Part shown: piece by piece, positions 21,411 through 31,982 of the stretch | Layout of the letters: every line of letters starts with the position of its first letter | Position numbering within the stretch: position 1 is the stretch's first letter | NCBI GenBank assembly: GCA_922989275.2 | Contig: OV277866.1 | Coordinates: 33,683,246 to 33,747,245, forward strand | Length of the DNA: 64,000 nt | Source: Gari tellinella | Taxonomy: Eukaryota > Mollusca > Bivalvia > Cardiida > Psammobiidae | Reading direction: 5' to 3' | Program-made: the position numbers and the translations under genes | The notes under the pieces: generated by a model | Databases searched by the model: none | The model's input: only the letters and a program-made list of their open reading frames with translations | Told to the model about the DNA's origin: nothing

Positions 21411-21848
21411 CACATATACACATACATTGTAGCATTGCACTGCGCTGTGTATTTATGGCTAAAGTAACTATAAATGTAGCAATTATTCAAACATGCTTCA
21501 ATTGACGTGCTGAAAGGCTTCTGTCTGGTATCAGCTTGAAACTTAGCAACGTGATGTCTTAAATGCCTTTAACAACCAAAGGTGAAATGGCTAAAGGTCG
21601 AAGGTACAAACCGTATGGCCATAGTACATGTAGACCGGAATGTAATTAAACATTCCTCAGAAAACATGTCAGATAATGTAAATACTGTTAAGGTGTTCAA
21701 GATATTGTTTATACTGTATACCGTATGTTTTTCAGAAACTCGGACACTAACTTGAGAAATATGAGACAAAATAAACATAAATACTCGTATTTGTTTACAG
21801 ATTCCCACCTGCGGTCGTGGATAGGGCAATCCAATCAACCTGCACATG
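21411..21848. other. No recognised feature
   Basis: Nothing identified. Confidence 0.5.
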
Positions 21849-22100
21849 TACAGCGGAGAAAACGTTATTCGTTCCCAATAAACTCGTTTACGCTAAAACT
21901 ATTATTTTCCATTGCAAACAGTTTGGAGCCAGATCTGACACCGGGTAACTTGGCGTCTGATCTGGCTCCAAACTGTTTGCCTTCTAGCTTAAAAACAATC
22001 TTCAGAACTTTGGAAAGGTTGTTATTTACTACATTTTAGTTTTTTGCGTTTGCGTTTCGTTTGCGTTTCAACGGGAAATAATACCTGTTTTTCCATTGTA
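21849..22100 (+). mobile_element. Family A MITE, full length (A11)
   Basis: Tips TACAGCGGAGAAAACG and TTTTCCATTGTA. The core reads CAGATCTGACACCGGG and GGCGTCTGATCTGG, so here the arm matches CCAGATC on both sides. The right arm has GCGTTTCGTTTGCG rather than GCGTACG. Confidence 0.88.
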
Positions 22101-22164
22101 TAGGGGTACGCTATTATTTCTTTATTAACTCTTCCACAAATATAGGCGATTTAGCTCGACATTG

Positions 22165-22490
22165 CTAACGGGTTCGATATAGATCCGACGCCGCGTAAGA
22201 CAGCGTCTGATCAGTACAGTGGAGAATCTGTTATTCTTTCCCGTTTAAACGCAAACGTACGCAAACGCAAAGCACTAAAACGTAGAAAAGTACAACTTTT
22301 GGACAATTCTGATAATTCATGTTTATCTTGGTGGCAAACAGTTTGGAGCCTGATCAGACGCCGGGTTACCCGGCGTCTGATCTGGCTCCAAACTGTTTGC
22401 ACTGTAAATAATAGTTTTAGCGTAAACGCGTCTATTGGGAAAGAATAACAGATTCTCCACTGTATCTAAACGGTTTACAACTCCTGTCAA
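22165..22490. repeat. Core palindrome interrupted by A12
   Basis: The left part (GATCCGACGCCGCG then ACAGCGTCTGATCAG, to 22214) continues after A12 as ATCTAAACGGTTTACAAC. Removing A12 with one TA restores a C-like core (GATCAGGATCCAAACTG consensus). Confidence 0.7.
22215..22464 (-). mobile_element. Family A MITE, full length (A12)
   Basis: Exact tips TACAGTGGAGAATCTG and CAGATTCTCCACTGTA. Intact core and arms in reverse orientation. It sits inside the right arm of an older core palindrome. Confidence 0.93.
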
Positions 22491-22508
22491 CATTAATTCG
22501 GTTGGAAC

Positions 22509-22760
22509 TTAACCCTTTCCCCCCAAAGAAGCGCCCTTTAGCGAGTATTATTTATTCCTCCGGTGTAGAAAATACTTCCAAATTAATCAGTCATGAATAA
22601 TATTAAAGATAATCTTTTCTATAGTCTAGCACATGCAAACTTAAAGCAGGCTGTAAGTAAAGCAGAATGCGCCTTAAGGCGCATTCTGTTTTACTTTTAA
22701 CCTGCTTTAAGTAGTTACCTATCTTCAATACTAGATATAGGATATCAGGTAAATGTTTGA
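22509..22760 (+). mobile_element. Family E MITE (E1)
   Basis: Starts TTAACCCTTTCCCCCCAAAG and then AGCGCCCTTTAGCG. The hairpin at 22641-22711 has arms TTAAAGCAGGCTGTAAGTAA and AGCAGAATGCGCC. The right end AGGTAAATGTTTGAA is mutated from AGGTAAAGGGTTAA. TTAA at the left tip suggests a TTAA-specific transposase. Confidence 0.82.
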
Positions 22761-23098
22761 ATTTTTCAAACAGTTACAAAAGACACATATTAAGGGGAAA
22801 CATTCTATCGGCGAGTGGATAAATGATTTGGTTGAATTTGGCGGTGAAATAATCAAACGAAACTAAGCACATTTGCAATAAAATAGAATAAAGCAAATGA
22901 CGCTTCTTGATTTAAAAAAGTAATGGTCACGATTTATAAAGGGTTTGAATAGCCGAACGAGTTTTACCTGATCCATAGCAGATTAGATTGGCCACTGAGC
23001 AGCTTTCATTCAGTTTAGCAGTCAACATTGATTCGCTTAAATGTTGTGAATTTTAATTACAGGGGGAATACCAGTATTCTACGGTGTAGACTATCTAC
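22761..23098. other. No recognised feature
   Basis: Nothing identified. Confidence 0.5.
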
Positions 23099-23321
23099 TA
23101 CAGTGGATAATCTGTTATTCTTTCCCGTTTAAACGCAAACGTACGCAAACGCAAAACACTAAAACGTAGAAAAGAACAACTTTTGGACAATTCTGATAAG
23201 TCTTGTTTATCTTGGTGGCAAACAGTTTGGAGCCTGATCAGGCTCCAAACTGTTTGTACTGTAAATAATAGTTTTAGCGTAAACGCGTTTATTGGGAAAG
23301 AATAACAGATTTTCCACTGTA
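23099..23321 (-). mobile_element. Family A MITE with collapsed core (A13)
   Basis: Tips TACAGTGGATAATCTG and CAGATTTTCCACTGTA. The core reads TTTGGAGCCTGATCAGGC then TCCAAACTG: the whole inner stem GACGCCGGG...CCCGGCGTC is gone, leaving an exact shorter palindrome. Confidence 0.92.
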
Positions 23322-23649
23322 AACTTATCATAGCAATATTTGCTATGTATTCTCAGTTCAATAGTTTAAGCTGGTAACTTGTTCGTACTAAAGGGCCAGA
23401 CACAGATGTACATGTATACATGTAATTTATGTATGTCTAAAAAATTGAATAAATTACAAATAAAAAACGGAGAAGTAATAATAATGATAATAATTAAAAA
23501 TGATAATACTTAATAATTTAAAAGTGTCCTATCCTTAGAACAGTTTAGAGGTACATGTATGAAGGTAATGTAGAAAGTAATTGTATTTCAATATAATTAT
23601 TGTCGCGTTGTCTGGTTGATGTATCGTAAAATTCGTTTTATACGACCAC

Positions 23650-23869
23650 TACACTGGATAATCTGTTATTCTTTCCCGTTTAAACGCAAACGTACGCAAA
23701 CGCAAAACACTAAAACGTAGAAAAGTACAACTTTTGGACAAATCTGATAATTCATGTTTATCTTGGTGGCAAACCCGGCGTCTGATCTGGCTCCAAATTG
23801 TTTGCACTGCAAATAATAGTTTTAGCGTAAACGCGTTTATTGGGAAAGAATAACGTTTTCTCCGCTGTA
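23650..23869 (-). mobile_element. Family A MITE lacking one core arm (A14)
   Basis: Tips TACACTGGATAATCTG and ACGTTTTCTCCGCTGTA. The core jumps from GGTGGCAAAC straight to CCGGCGTCTGATCTGG, so one full arm is deleted. Note the mixed tip subtypes: TCTG at one end, ACGTTTTC at the other. Confidence 0.9.
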
Positions 23870-24141
23870 CTTGATATAGGAAGGTATTTAGACTGCTTAA
23901 AGCAAGATTTAAGTAAAGCAGAACGTTCTTATAGACGGGTTTAGAGTACGATTTACATATTAAAGGTAAACTCGCTGTACAAAATATAGCAAAGATACTT
24001 TAATCTATAAAAACAGCTCCAGCGATACATCTGGCTCTTAAGATGATACATACTGAGGACGTCTGTTTCAAATCAGGTATATACATGCAAATCATTCTGG
24101 AAACGTTTCCAAGAGGGGTTTCCAATCAAATAAAATGAATG

Positions 24142-24389
24142 TTAACCATTCCACTCTCAATGACGTTTAAGAGCGCGATTCCAAATAATTTGGATCCTGA
24201 TCAGAGACCGCGTAACGTGGCGTCAAGTCAGTACACAAACTGTCTGACACTCATTTTGAAAATTCTGCAATCATACTGCCTTATTTATTGTACTTTAAAA
24301 CGACATTGCTAACAACACAATTGAAGCAGACGACAATGAAATGGTGAATGGTAAAAACTCACAAAAAGCTTTGGCAGTGAAAGGGTTAA
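24142..24389 (+). mobile_element. Family C MITE (C3)
   Basis: TTAACCATTCCACTCTCAAT at the left and GCAGTGAAAGGGTTAA at the right. The core near the left end is diverged (GATCCTGATCAGAGACC). The long right arm has GAAGCAGACGACAATGAAA. Its terminal TTAA is shared with the D element that follows. Confidence 0.85.
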
Positions 24390-24631
24390 CCCTTTGAACC
24401 CTAGTCCCGCATATAGGCGTCCTTTTCAAACAGTATACATGTGAAAAGAGCACTTGTCCTATGCAAACAGTGAATACCTAGATCAGAGGGCTCCTTTCGG
24501 AGCCCTCTGGGTCTTCACTGTTTGTCATTATGCAAAACATTGACAAAAACAACCCTTAAAAGTCAGAAATGGACTAGACTAAAATGGAAACTGGGATTGT
24601 CCATTTAAAGCTTTAGGGAGGAAAGGGTTAA
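24386..24631 (+). mobile_element. Family D MITE (D1)
   Basis: TTAACCCTTTGAACCCTAGT at the left and GGGAGGAAAGGGTTAA at the right. The central hairpin is AGAGGGCTCC / GGAGCCCTCTG, with outer arms AACAGTGAATACC and TTCACTGTTTG. It abuts C3 with a single TTAA between them. Confidence 0.87.
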
Positions 24632-24682
24632 GCGATCTTCATTCATTATTAATTTGCAGGTGACTGCTCAATGCAAGTCAGG

Positions 24683-24932
24683 TACAGTGGAGAATCTGTT
24701 ATTCTTTCCCAATAAACGCGTTTACGCTAAAACTATTATTTGCAGTGCAAACAGTTTGGAGCTAGACCAGACGCCGGGTAACCCGGCGTCTGATCAGGCT
24801 TCAAACTGTTTGCCACCAAGATAAACAAGAATTATCAGAATTGTCCAAAAGTTGTTCTTTTCTATGTTTTAGTGCTTTGCGTTTGCGTACGTTTGCATTT
24901 AAACGGGAAAGAATAACAGATTCTCCACTGTA
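24683..24932 (+). mobile_element. Family A MITE, full length (A15)
   Basis: Exact tips, intact core with a GGGTAACCC apex and two small substitutions (GAGCTAGACC; GGCTTCAAAC). Confidence 0.93.
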
Positions 24933-25270
24933 TCTGTGCAGTTCATTTTATTCGTTTGTTTAGGATAAACTTAAGGGCTGTTCATATTTCTTAGAATACA
25001 CGCTGCTCGTCCCTTTGGCAGTGAAATATAGAGTAACCCGTTTACCTTCTGGTTATTGTTTGACTCTACTAAGTATTAACCGATGCGCGTGGTATTAAGC
25101 TTTCTTTTCCAACGACCACGTTTGTTCTACATGTATATATTGATATATAATTATTACAAATTATGTAGAGCAAGATCAGACGCTGATTTACTAGTGTAAA
25201 CCAAATACAATCGCATTGCACTAATAAATAGAAAACGACATTATTGGAAAAATATGAACGTTCATCTGAT
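24933..25270. other. No recognised feature except a core scrap
   Basis: GCAAGATCAGACGCTGATTT at about 25170 is a half core. Nothing else identified. Confidence 0.45.
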
Positions 25271-25338
25271 TAGAAAGCAGTTTGAAGCCTGATCAGACAC
25301 CGTGTTATCCAGTCATCTGATCTAGCTCCAAGCTGTTT
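25271..25338. repeat. Core palindrome beside A16
   Basis: AGCAGTTTGAAGCCTGATC, AGACACCGTGTTATCC, then CATCTGATCTAGCTCC and AAGCTGTTTA. A16 starts at its last TA, so A16 probably inserted into the edge of this core. Confidence 0.65.
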
Positions 25339-25569
25339 ACAGTGGATAAACCGTTATTCCTTCCCGTTTAAATGCAAACGAAACGCAAACGCAAAACACT
25401 AAAATGTAGTAAATAACAACTTCTAGTCAATTCTGACCATTGATTTTAAGCTGTGTGACAAACATTTTGGAGCCAGATCAGACGCCGGGTTTACCCGGCG
25501 TCTGATCTGCCTCCAAATTTTTTGTACTGGAAATATTATTTTTAGAAAGAATAAGGTTTTCGGCACTGA
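25339..25569 (-). mobile_element. Family A MITE (A16)
   Basis: Tip TACAGTGGATAAACCG. The core is complete with a CGGGTTTACCCG apex. The right arm is shortened, missing the GCGTAAACGCG block, and the right tip is diverged (TTTTCGGCACTG). Confidence 0.8.
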
Positions 25570-25879
25570 AACTGTTTATCGAATATTTGCAATTAGTCCA
25601 GAATGGTCAAGTTTCCGGAGATGTTATTTACTGAATTTGAGTAGTCCTTAACTACAGCTAATTATTAATATTTAAGTGGGTGTGGCTATTCGATTCACGG
25701 GTAATAAGTGGCTATGCCAGGCACAGTTCACAAGGAGTTTAGATCTAATGATTAACTAAGCCTCGACACTAGAAGACTCTTAAGATATAATTTCCTCGTT
25801 AATAACTAATTATTTGTATTTTGTCGGCTTATTGCTCTAACGGTTAAGATATGCTATCATAATGGTACATTTTTTTAGC
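25570..25879. other. No recognised feature
   Basis: Nothing identified. Confidence 0.5.
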
Positions 25880-25985
25880 TACAGTGGAGGAGACAAAATG
25901 TTTCCCAAATAAACGAATGTATGTTTATGCCAATACAGTTACGCCCACTGCAAACAGTTTGAAGTCAGGTGCGACGCAGAGTAAC
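25880..25985 (+). mobile_element. Family A MITE, left half, decayed (A17)
   Basis: TACAGTGGAGGAGACAAAAT, a left arm with ATAAACGAATGTATGTTTAT, and the first core arm (CAAACAGTTTGAAGTCAGG). Beyond about 25985 collinearity is lost. C-like scraps (ACAGACGATACCCTGGCAG) follow near 26130. Confidence 0.65.
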
Positions 25986-26167
25986 ACTTTCTCCGGGCGA
26001 CTACAATCGATTCGGCAAACATTGTGTATTCGCGGGGTCTGCTCAGGAAACAAATGTGAAACACTCATATCGATAGGCTTAAGTCACTGACCAAACTATG
26101 ACAGAACTTACATGCAGCAGAATAAAACAGACGATACCCTGGCAGTGAAGGGGCCAACGCTTTATTG

Positions 26168-26431
26168 TTAACCCTTTACCCCCATAGCCTTTTCCTAACT
26201 TTGAAAAAGGTAATTGTTTAAAACAGGTTGAATGTAAAGCAGAATGCGCCTTATGGCGCATTCTGCTTTACTTTCAGCCTGCTTTAAGCTACCACCAGCT
26301 TAAATAAAGAACATATTCCTTATGATACATGTACATACATGTATTAATGACTGTATCAATTGAAACTTTTTTCTTCAGCGGAAGAATAAACTTAATGCAC
26401 TAAAAGTCGCTTCTATGGGGTAAATGGTTAA
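26168..26431 (-). mobile_element. Family E MITE (E2)
   Basis: Starts TTAACCCTTTACCCCCATAG and ends TGGGGTAAATGGTTAA, with the 26224-26288 hairpin (GCAGAATGCGCC / GGCGCATTCTGC). Orientation is opposite to E1. A decayed C right end (GGCAGTGAAGGGGCCAAC) lies just upstream, so E2 probably entered an old C element. Confidence 0.85.
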
Positions 26432-27031
26432 ACACTACACAAGACATTTACGCTCGTATGTGACAAAATGTTATAAATGTATGTAACATGTTTTGTTTCG
26501 AATCGTTTTCCATCGATGTCTTGCTCTTTCAATGTACAACACAAGTTTTTAATTTTGATCAGAAAAAGACAATACAGTGCGACTAAACTGGAAATACTCA
26601 TTAAACGCGTTGACTTTGAAAGTAGCAGTGTAGTGAAGCACACACGGCCATAAATCATCCGACAGAGTCAAAGTGTCAAACTAAACGAGATAGTTGTATT
26701 TGTCTTGGTTTGTTATCAAGTTGAGATAAAGCTCATCTGAGCTATTGACGTGAATTAGACTTAAAGTGTAATGTACTTTTTAGTGTACGGCCTGAAACGT
26801 ACACATAATCTTACACGCCTTATATATTATTGTCGGTTAAATGTTCCGGATGCAACGATTCTTAGAATTAATTTGCATTCAAATTCTATACAAAGCCTTC
26901 GAAGTGTCAAACAGTTTGGATTCAGGATAAACGTTGATTTATTTTCGTCTCATATTTGAAACAGTCATTACAATATCGCCCGTAGTATTCACTAGATTAA
27001 CCTTATGCACGCTGTTGGCGAATTAGTGATA
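26432..27031. other. No gene recognised; one core scrap
   Basis: GTCAAACAGTTTGGATTCAG at about 26906 is an isolated half core. Otherwise nothing identified. Confidence 0.45.
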
Positions 27032-27110
27032 AAAATTGCAAACAATTTAAACCAAAATGAGACGTCGGGTTACTCGGCGCCTCATCTTGATCCAGACTAC
27101 TTGACATTCT
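27032..27110. repeat. Diverged core palindrome
   Basis: TTGCAAACAATTTAAACC, AGACGTCGGGTTACTCGG, then CGCCTCATCTTGATCC. The arms still pair over most of their length, but the flanks fit no defined family with certainty. Confidence 0.6.
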
Positions 27111-27402
27111 GATGATACTTTATAAACATGTACAAATATAAATTAAATCAATTTTGAAAGTTATTGCAGTCAAGTATTTCTGAAAATGACAAATACACAG
27201 CGTACAAAAGATTAACTGAAAACAAATGGTATCTTTGAAGGTTATTATTCCTTGGTGTAGTTCCTCAATGGAATAGTACATATGTTTATCATTTATACCA
27301 AGATATTGTATATCTAACTCAATGCTGTTAATTACTTCTTTTGATCCCAAACCATCTGTCCCTAGAAGGTGTGTTAATCTCTTATCACATGTCGATAGTG
27401 TT

Positions 27403-27651
27403 TACAGTGGAAACGTAGTTATTCGCTCTCGTTTAATCGCAAACGAAACGCAAACACACTGCTATAAAATAGAGAAATATACAAGTTATTGACATCTTAT
27501 TGTCATTCCAGAGAACTTATGGCATACAGCTTGGAGCCTGATCTGACGCCGGGTAGACCGGCGTCGGATCTGGCTCCAAACTGTTTGCAATGTGAATAAT
27601 AGTTTAGTGTCGACGCGTTTATTAGAAAAGTATAACATCCTCTCTACTGTG
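27403..27651 (-). mobile_element. Family A MITE (A18)
   Basis: Tip TACAGTGGAAACGTAG and right end CATCCTCTCTACTGT. Core with a GGGTAGACCGG apex. Arm sequence diverged but collinear. Confidence 0.82.
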
Positions 27652-28048
27652 CTTAGAAAACGTTTACCCAATATAATACGCAGTTTATCATGTTGGATTA
27701 TCGTGAATACATGCGGCTCCAGATGCAGATATTAAAGACAAACATGTTGCCACCATTGATGTGAATTATTGTTTGTTAGAACTTCAAAGCGTAATGACCT
27801 TAAAAACAGCATACTCAAACGTGTTTGTGATGGATATAACTTAATGAGAAAACTGCGGATATCGTCTAGAATGACGTTTTCCCAATGTACGGCTTTAATG
27901 AAAACTAAATAAAACACTTAATGTAGGACAAAGTACTTGCATTAATCTCCATTATAGTGATTCCTACATTGCCTTTATCTTGTAATGGCCCGGTATTTGC
28001 CAGTGCTTTGTCTTAAATACTGCAGATTATAAGACAAGTGTAGTAATA
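27652..28048. other. No recognised feature
   Basis: Nothing identified. Confidence 0.5.
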
Positions 28049-28310
28049 GTACAATGGATAAGACGTTATTCTTTACGATAAAACGCATTAATGCTCAAAC
28101 TGTTATTACCAGTGCAAACAGTTTAGCGCCAGATCAGACATCGGGTAACCCGCAATCAGAGTTTAGCTATTACTCAAACGATCAAATGTCTGAGAACAAT
28201 ATCAGGCTAAACTCAAACGCTTTATAACATTGGATCCAAAAATGTTTGCACCAGACAAAACTCAAACGTGTTCTTATGGCAAAGAATAAAGACGTATTTC
28301 CAGTTCCTAT
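28049..28310 (+). mobile_element. Family A MITE, decayed mosaic (A19)
   Basis: TACAATGGATAAGACGTTAT and a left arm with ATAAAACGCATTAATGC, followed by CAAACAGTTTAGCGCCAG and ACATCGGGTAACCCGC. The right side resembles another reduced A copy (CAAACGTGTTCTTATGGC). Confidence 0.55.
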
Positions 28311-28533
28311 AACTGAACTACTATACTTGCAACAAGATTACTGAAACTACTTCTTTATTCCTTACGATCTTACAGATTATTGGTGACAACTTTGGCAAAC
28401 ACATTTGATGCATATCCTATAGAACAGGTGAGTATGTATCATTTGTGTATAGTCTTGCTTTACCGCCACTCTGCGTATAGCTGCAATGTGTTCTTCTTCT
28501 ACCATAACCGTTTAATAAGTCGCATATAACATT

Positions 28534-28634
28534 CAGTTGATAAGACGTAATTCCTTCTCGCTTAAACGCAAACGAAACGCAAACGCACTGCGTTCAAAGC
28601 GTTTATTGGTAAATAATTATGGTTTCTCTACTAT
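28534..28634 (-). mobile_element. Family A MITE, internally deleted (A20)
   Basis: Only about 100 bp. The left tip (TCAGTTGATAAGACG) and the CGCAAACGAAACGCAAACGC block join directly to AAAGCGTTTATTGGTAAA and TTTCTCTACTA. The core and most of both arms are missing. Confidence 0.7.
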
Positions 28635-28830
28635 TTTCAGAATACACTATTTTTTCCACTTCAAGATGACTAAAAACAAATACAGTGGACTTTCTGTAAA
28701 ATAAGAAAATAACGTACTTTTAAAAGTGACGTTTACTGACTTTGATTTTGCTATAAACTGTAATGAGTTCAGTAAAGAAATCAATGGCCGTCGATGGCCA
28801 TTGATTGTGAGTTGGCTACCGCTCTGAAAT

Positions 28831-29066
28831 AGAGTGGAGAAAACGCTTTTATTCCGTTCAAACGCAAACACATTGCAATGATATATAGTAAAAGACAACT
28901 TTTTGACAATTTTGACTACCAGTTTTAATCTGAGTGGCAAACAGTTTGGAGCCTGATCAGACGCCGGTTTACCCGGCGTCTGATCTGGCTCCAAACTGTT
29001 TGCAATGGAAATAATAGTGTAAGCGTAACCGGGGTTATTCGGAAAGAAATCCTTTTCTCTACTGTA
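28831..29066 (-). mobile_element. Family A MITE (A21)
   Basis: Tips TAGAGTGGAGAAAACG and TTTTCTCTACTGTA, with an almost perfect core (CCGGTTTACCCGG apex). Confidence 0.88.
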
Positions 29067-29345
29067 CTCTACACGCCGCACACTGGGCACAAACTGCTAA
29101 GTTAAACATAAACAGCAAGCAATGGTAATTGAACGCGCTACTGTTTGCAAAGTGCACATTCCAGTAGAGAATGTTATCTAGAGAAATAGTTGATATCCCT
29201 TTAATACTCTTATTTAAAGCATACTTAAAGATGCTCGCAACCAGATTTAGCATTAAAAATATTACTTTGTAAATATATGTCAAACGCTTATATAAACGGG
29301 TAAGAATTACTTTAGGATATTAAGAAATTCGGTTTAAAAATATAT

Positions 29346-29443
29346 TGAGCTCTGGTGGGATTCATACCTGTCATCCGACATGTGAGCACAGAAAGGCAAA
29401 CTATGTTAACCCCTTAACCCACTCGACCACGGGCTATCCATAT
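29346..29443 (-). repeat. tRNA-like (Leu/Ser-type) pseudogene or SINE head
   Basis: The minus strand has an A box TGGTCGAGTGG in GCCCGTGGTCGAGTGG and a diverged B box (GGTATGAATCC). The spacing suits a type II tRNA with a long variable arm. The B box departs from GGTTCGANTCC, and no paired acceptor is seen. Confidence 0.5.
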
Positions 29444-29901
29444 ATTTGGGTCGATTTAACGTACTTTAGTGTGCAGCGATGGATAGTACCTAATTCGGCT
29501 CGGGTTTATAATCAAAGCCCGTGACTAATTTCTGTTGCGTCTTTCAACGCAACGGATTTGCGTCTTTCAATGCATTGGATAAAGCTTTGGAAAATATCTA
29601 AAACATGAAAGTTTGAAGACATTTCTTAACGATATTTTTTGACTGATCATAATTTTCTAATGCAAGATGCACCATAATGCTACACATTTGTTTTTATTTT
29701 AGTATTTTCTTTTATATTTGCAAATATACCATTTCGTTGGGAGTCGCTTATTTTAAACAAGCAAAGTACATGTACTTACTTAGATTTCTGATTAGCTTTT
29801 ACTATCAATGTCTGAAGCCATTACTCAAAGGTATCACACGGAAATTTTAACAATGCCCGGAACCAATTACTTCCGTAAGTACGGTAAATTCCTCTTAATA
29901 C
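29444..29901. other. No recognised feature
   Basis: A small inverted repeat (TGCGTCTTTCAACGCA) lies near 29537. Nothing else identified. Confidence 0.45.
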
Positions 29902-30254
29902 AACAGTGCTCTCTCCATACAATGACTCCCTCCTTACATCGACCCTTGTCGCAGTCACCTTAACAAGACAATTATGTACATCCTATTCACGACTGCAATG
30001 TCGTCTACTTAAAATGGCCGTCTGCTGTTTTTTCTCAAAGTTACATAATTGACATTTTGGCAGAAACAACTTACATGTAATGACGAGTGGCAAACAACTT
30101 GACTCCAATTTAGACGCCGCGTGATGCGGTGTCTGATCTGGATTCAAGTTGTTTGCAAATGTAAGCCAATTTCCCTCCCTATAACAACTCCCTCCGAACA
30201 ATGCACATATCATTTGTCTCCCACTGAATGTCGTTGTAGAGAGGGAACACTGTA
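29902..30254 (+). mobile_element. Family B MITE (B4)
   Basis: ACAGTGCTCTCTCCATAC at the left and GAGAGGGAACACTGTA at the right. The core has diverged arms (CAACTTGACTCCAATTTAG / GGATTCAAGTTGTTTG) and the apex CGCGTGATGCGG. All B arm blocks are in order. Confidence 0.87.
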
Positions 30255-30675
30255 CAACTAAAACGAATCTTCATATGTGTCGTTTTGAAGACAGGCTACA
30301 GCCTAGAGTATATAAAAGTGATTTAGAAAATAAACAAACAATTGTGTTTTTTGAATAGATAGTTAATGAGTTTGAAGTAGTCACCTTAACCAATACAATA
30401 AACGTGTGTTGAGCGGTCATAAATGTAATAATACATGTATCATATATACTGTGTAAATGGGTAACAATAAAGGCTAACATTCATTAAAGACGTAGATTGC
30501 ACTTAATTGCTAGAATAATGTGATTACACATTTTCCCTTCTACCTTTTATTTTCTAAAAATACATTTTAGATATCATTACAAAAAAACAATCGATAGTTG
30601 TGGATTCACATTAGACACCGCTCAAAGTTCAACGTACGAAATGAAAACTGTTTTTAAAAGCGACTGTGATTACTA
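30255..30675. other. No recognised feature
   Basis: Nothing identified. Confidence 0.5.
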
Positions 30676-30877
30676 TTAACCCTTTAACTATGAAAAACAA
30701 TCCGCGAGTGTTTTACCCCTTCACCGTTAAATGTCGCCTGGTTCAATTTTATTGTCTGCAATATCATTTCAAAATTAGATTTAAAGGCAGTATGCCTGGT
30801 ACAATTAGATACGAGTGTCAAACAGTTTGGATCCTGAACAGACGCCGCGTAAGCGTCACTGAGAGTGAACGGGTTAA
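30676..30877 (-). mobile_element. Family C MITE (C4)
   Basis: TTAACCCTTTAACTATG at the left and CTGAGAGTGAACGGGTTAA at the right. The core is cut short: AAACAGTTTGGATCCTGAA, AGACGCCGCGTAAGCG, then directly into the tip arm. Confidence 0.82.
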
Positions 30878-31048
30878 AAAGGACCGTGTGTATGGAATAA
30901 AGTTATAAAATACCTATAAGCCTATCAGCAAGTTGAATTGCTCTTGTAATAAATTAACGGCTACGATAAGTTAAAATGAAAAAGGTTTCACCTGCTCTTT
31001 TTTCTGAGATTTAGATGTTCTGGTAATATGAACAAACATCGGACAACA

Positions 31049-31242
31049 GGGGCCCGTCTACAAAACTGGTCCTAGGTCAAAACCATGTACATGTATTTTT
31101 TAATTTCCCAATCTTATCCTGTCTTGTGACATCTTTATGGAATTATCGTTTCAAGACGATTTCAAAATCATGTAACGAGACGGAATAAGATGGAGAAATA
31201 AATAATAATTAAGAATTTTAGAATGTGACTTATGACAAGATG
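31049..31242. mobile_element. Family G MITE, diverged
   Basis: GGGGCCCGTCTACAAAACTG at the left. The central hairpin has CCTGTCTTGTGACATC and TTCAAGACGATTTCAAAATC, and GACTTATGACAAGA marks the decayed right arm. Confidence 0.65.
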
Positions 31243-31425
31243 AATGAATAACATAAATCTCCTTTAGAAGATTTCTGATTTATGTTATCTTTGCTTTAAG
31301 GCGGCACCTGCTTTTAACACTAACAAGTTAACTTTATGTCGTGGTCGTTTTAGATAGTTTTTATTCTACTTTTAATGCTGGTGCATCGCGTTAAACACTT
31401 TCATGATCACATTATTTGTAAAAGG

Positions 31426-31672
31426 TTAACCTATTCACCACTTTATTGTCGTCTGCTTCAGTAGTTTTGTCTACAAGACACATTTCAAAGATAGATTTAA
31501 GGATGTATGACTAAATAAACATCGATTAGAGTGTCAAAAACTTTGCTACTCATTTTGAAATTGATAGTCAGGTGAAATTTAGACAAAATGTCATTTTATA
31601 GATTATATTGCAATGCTATCGAGTTTCGTTTGCGTTTAAACAGGAAATAATAACGCATTCTCTAATTTCATC
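31426..31672. mobile_element. Family C fragment followed by a family A right end
   Basis: TTAACCTATTCACC, GTCGTCTGCTTCAGTAG and AGAGTGTCAAAAACTTTG match a reverse C element without its core. At 31621-31672, GTTTCGTTTGCGTTTAAAC and AATAACGCATTCTCTA are a family A right end. This is probably a nest that lost its middle. Confidence 0.55.
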
Positions 31673-31756
31673 CGTTATTTGCCGTTGTATTTCAAATGCT
31701 ATTGGTTGCTTGTTACCTTTCGAACGAAACTTATCGTGATACAGAATACAATTAAA

Positions 31757-31982
31757 TACAGGGGAGCATCCGTTATTCTTTCCCAATAAACGCGTTCACA
31801 CTTAAACTATTTTTTCCCATTACAAACAACTTGGAGCCATATCAGACTCCAAACTGTTTGCAACTCAGACAAAATAGAAATCGTTATAAATGTCAGAAAA
31901 TGGTAATTTCCTACACTTTAGCGATTTGCATTTGCGTTTCAGATGCGTTTGAACGGGAAAGAATAACGTTTTCTCCACTGTA
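31757..31982 (+). mobile_element. Family A MITE with collapsed core (A22)
   Basis: Tips TACAGGGGAGCATCCG and CGTTTTCTCCACTGTA. The core is only ACAACTTGGAGCCATATCAG then ACTCCAAACTG: the inner stem is lost symmetrically, as in A13. Confidence 0.88.

Noticed and set aside
28647..29090. 147-codon frame at 28.6-29.1 kb
   Set aside because: It reads through the A21 MITE (the recurrent PDQTPGKPASDQAPN peptide) and unrelated flank.
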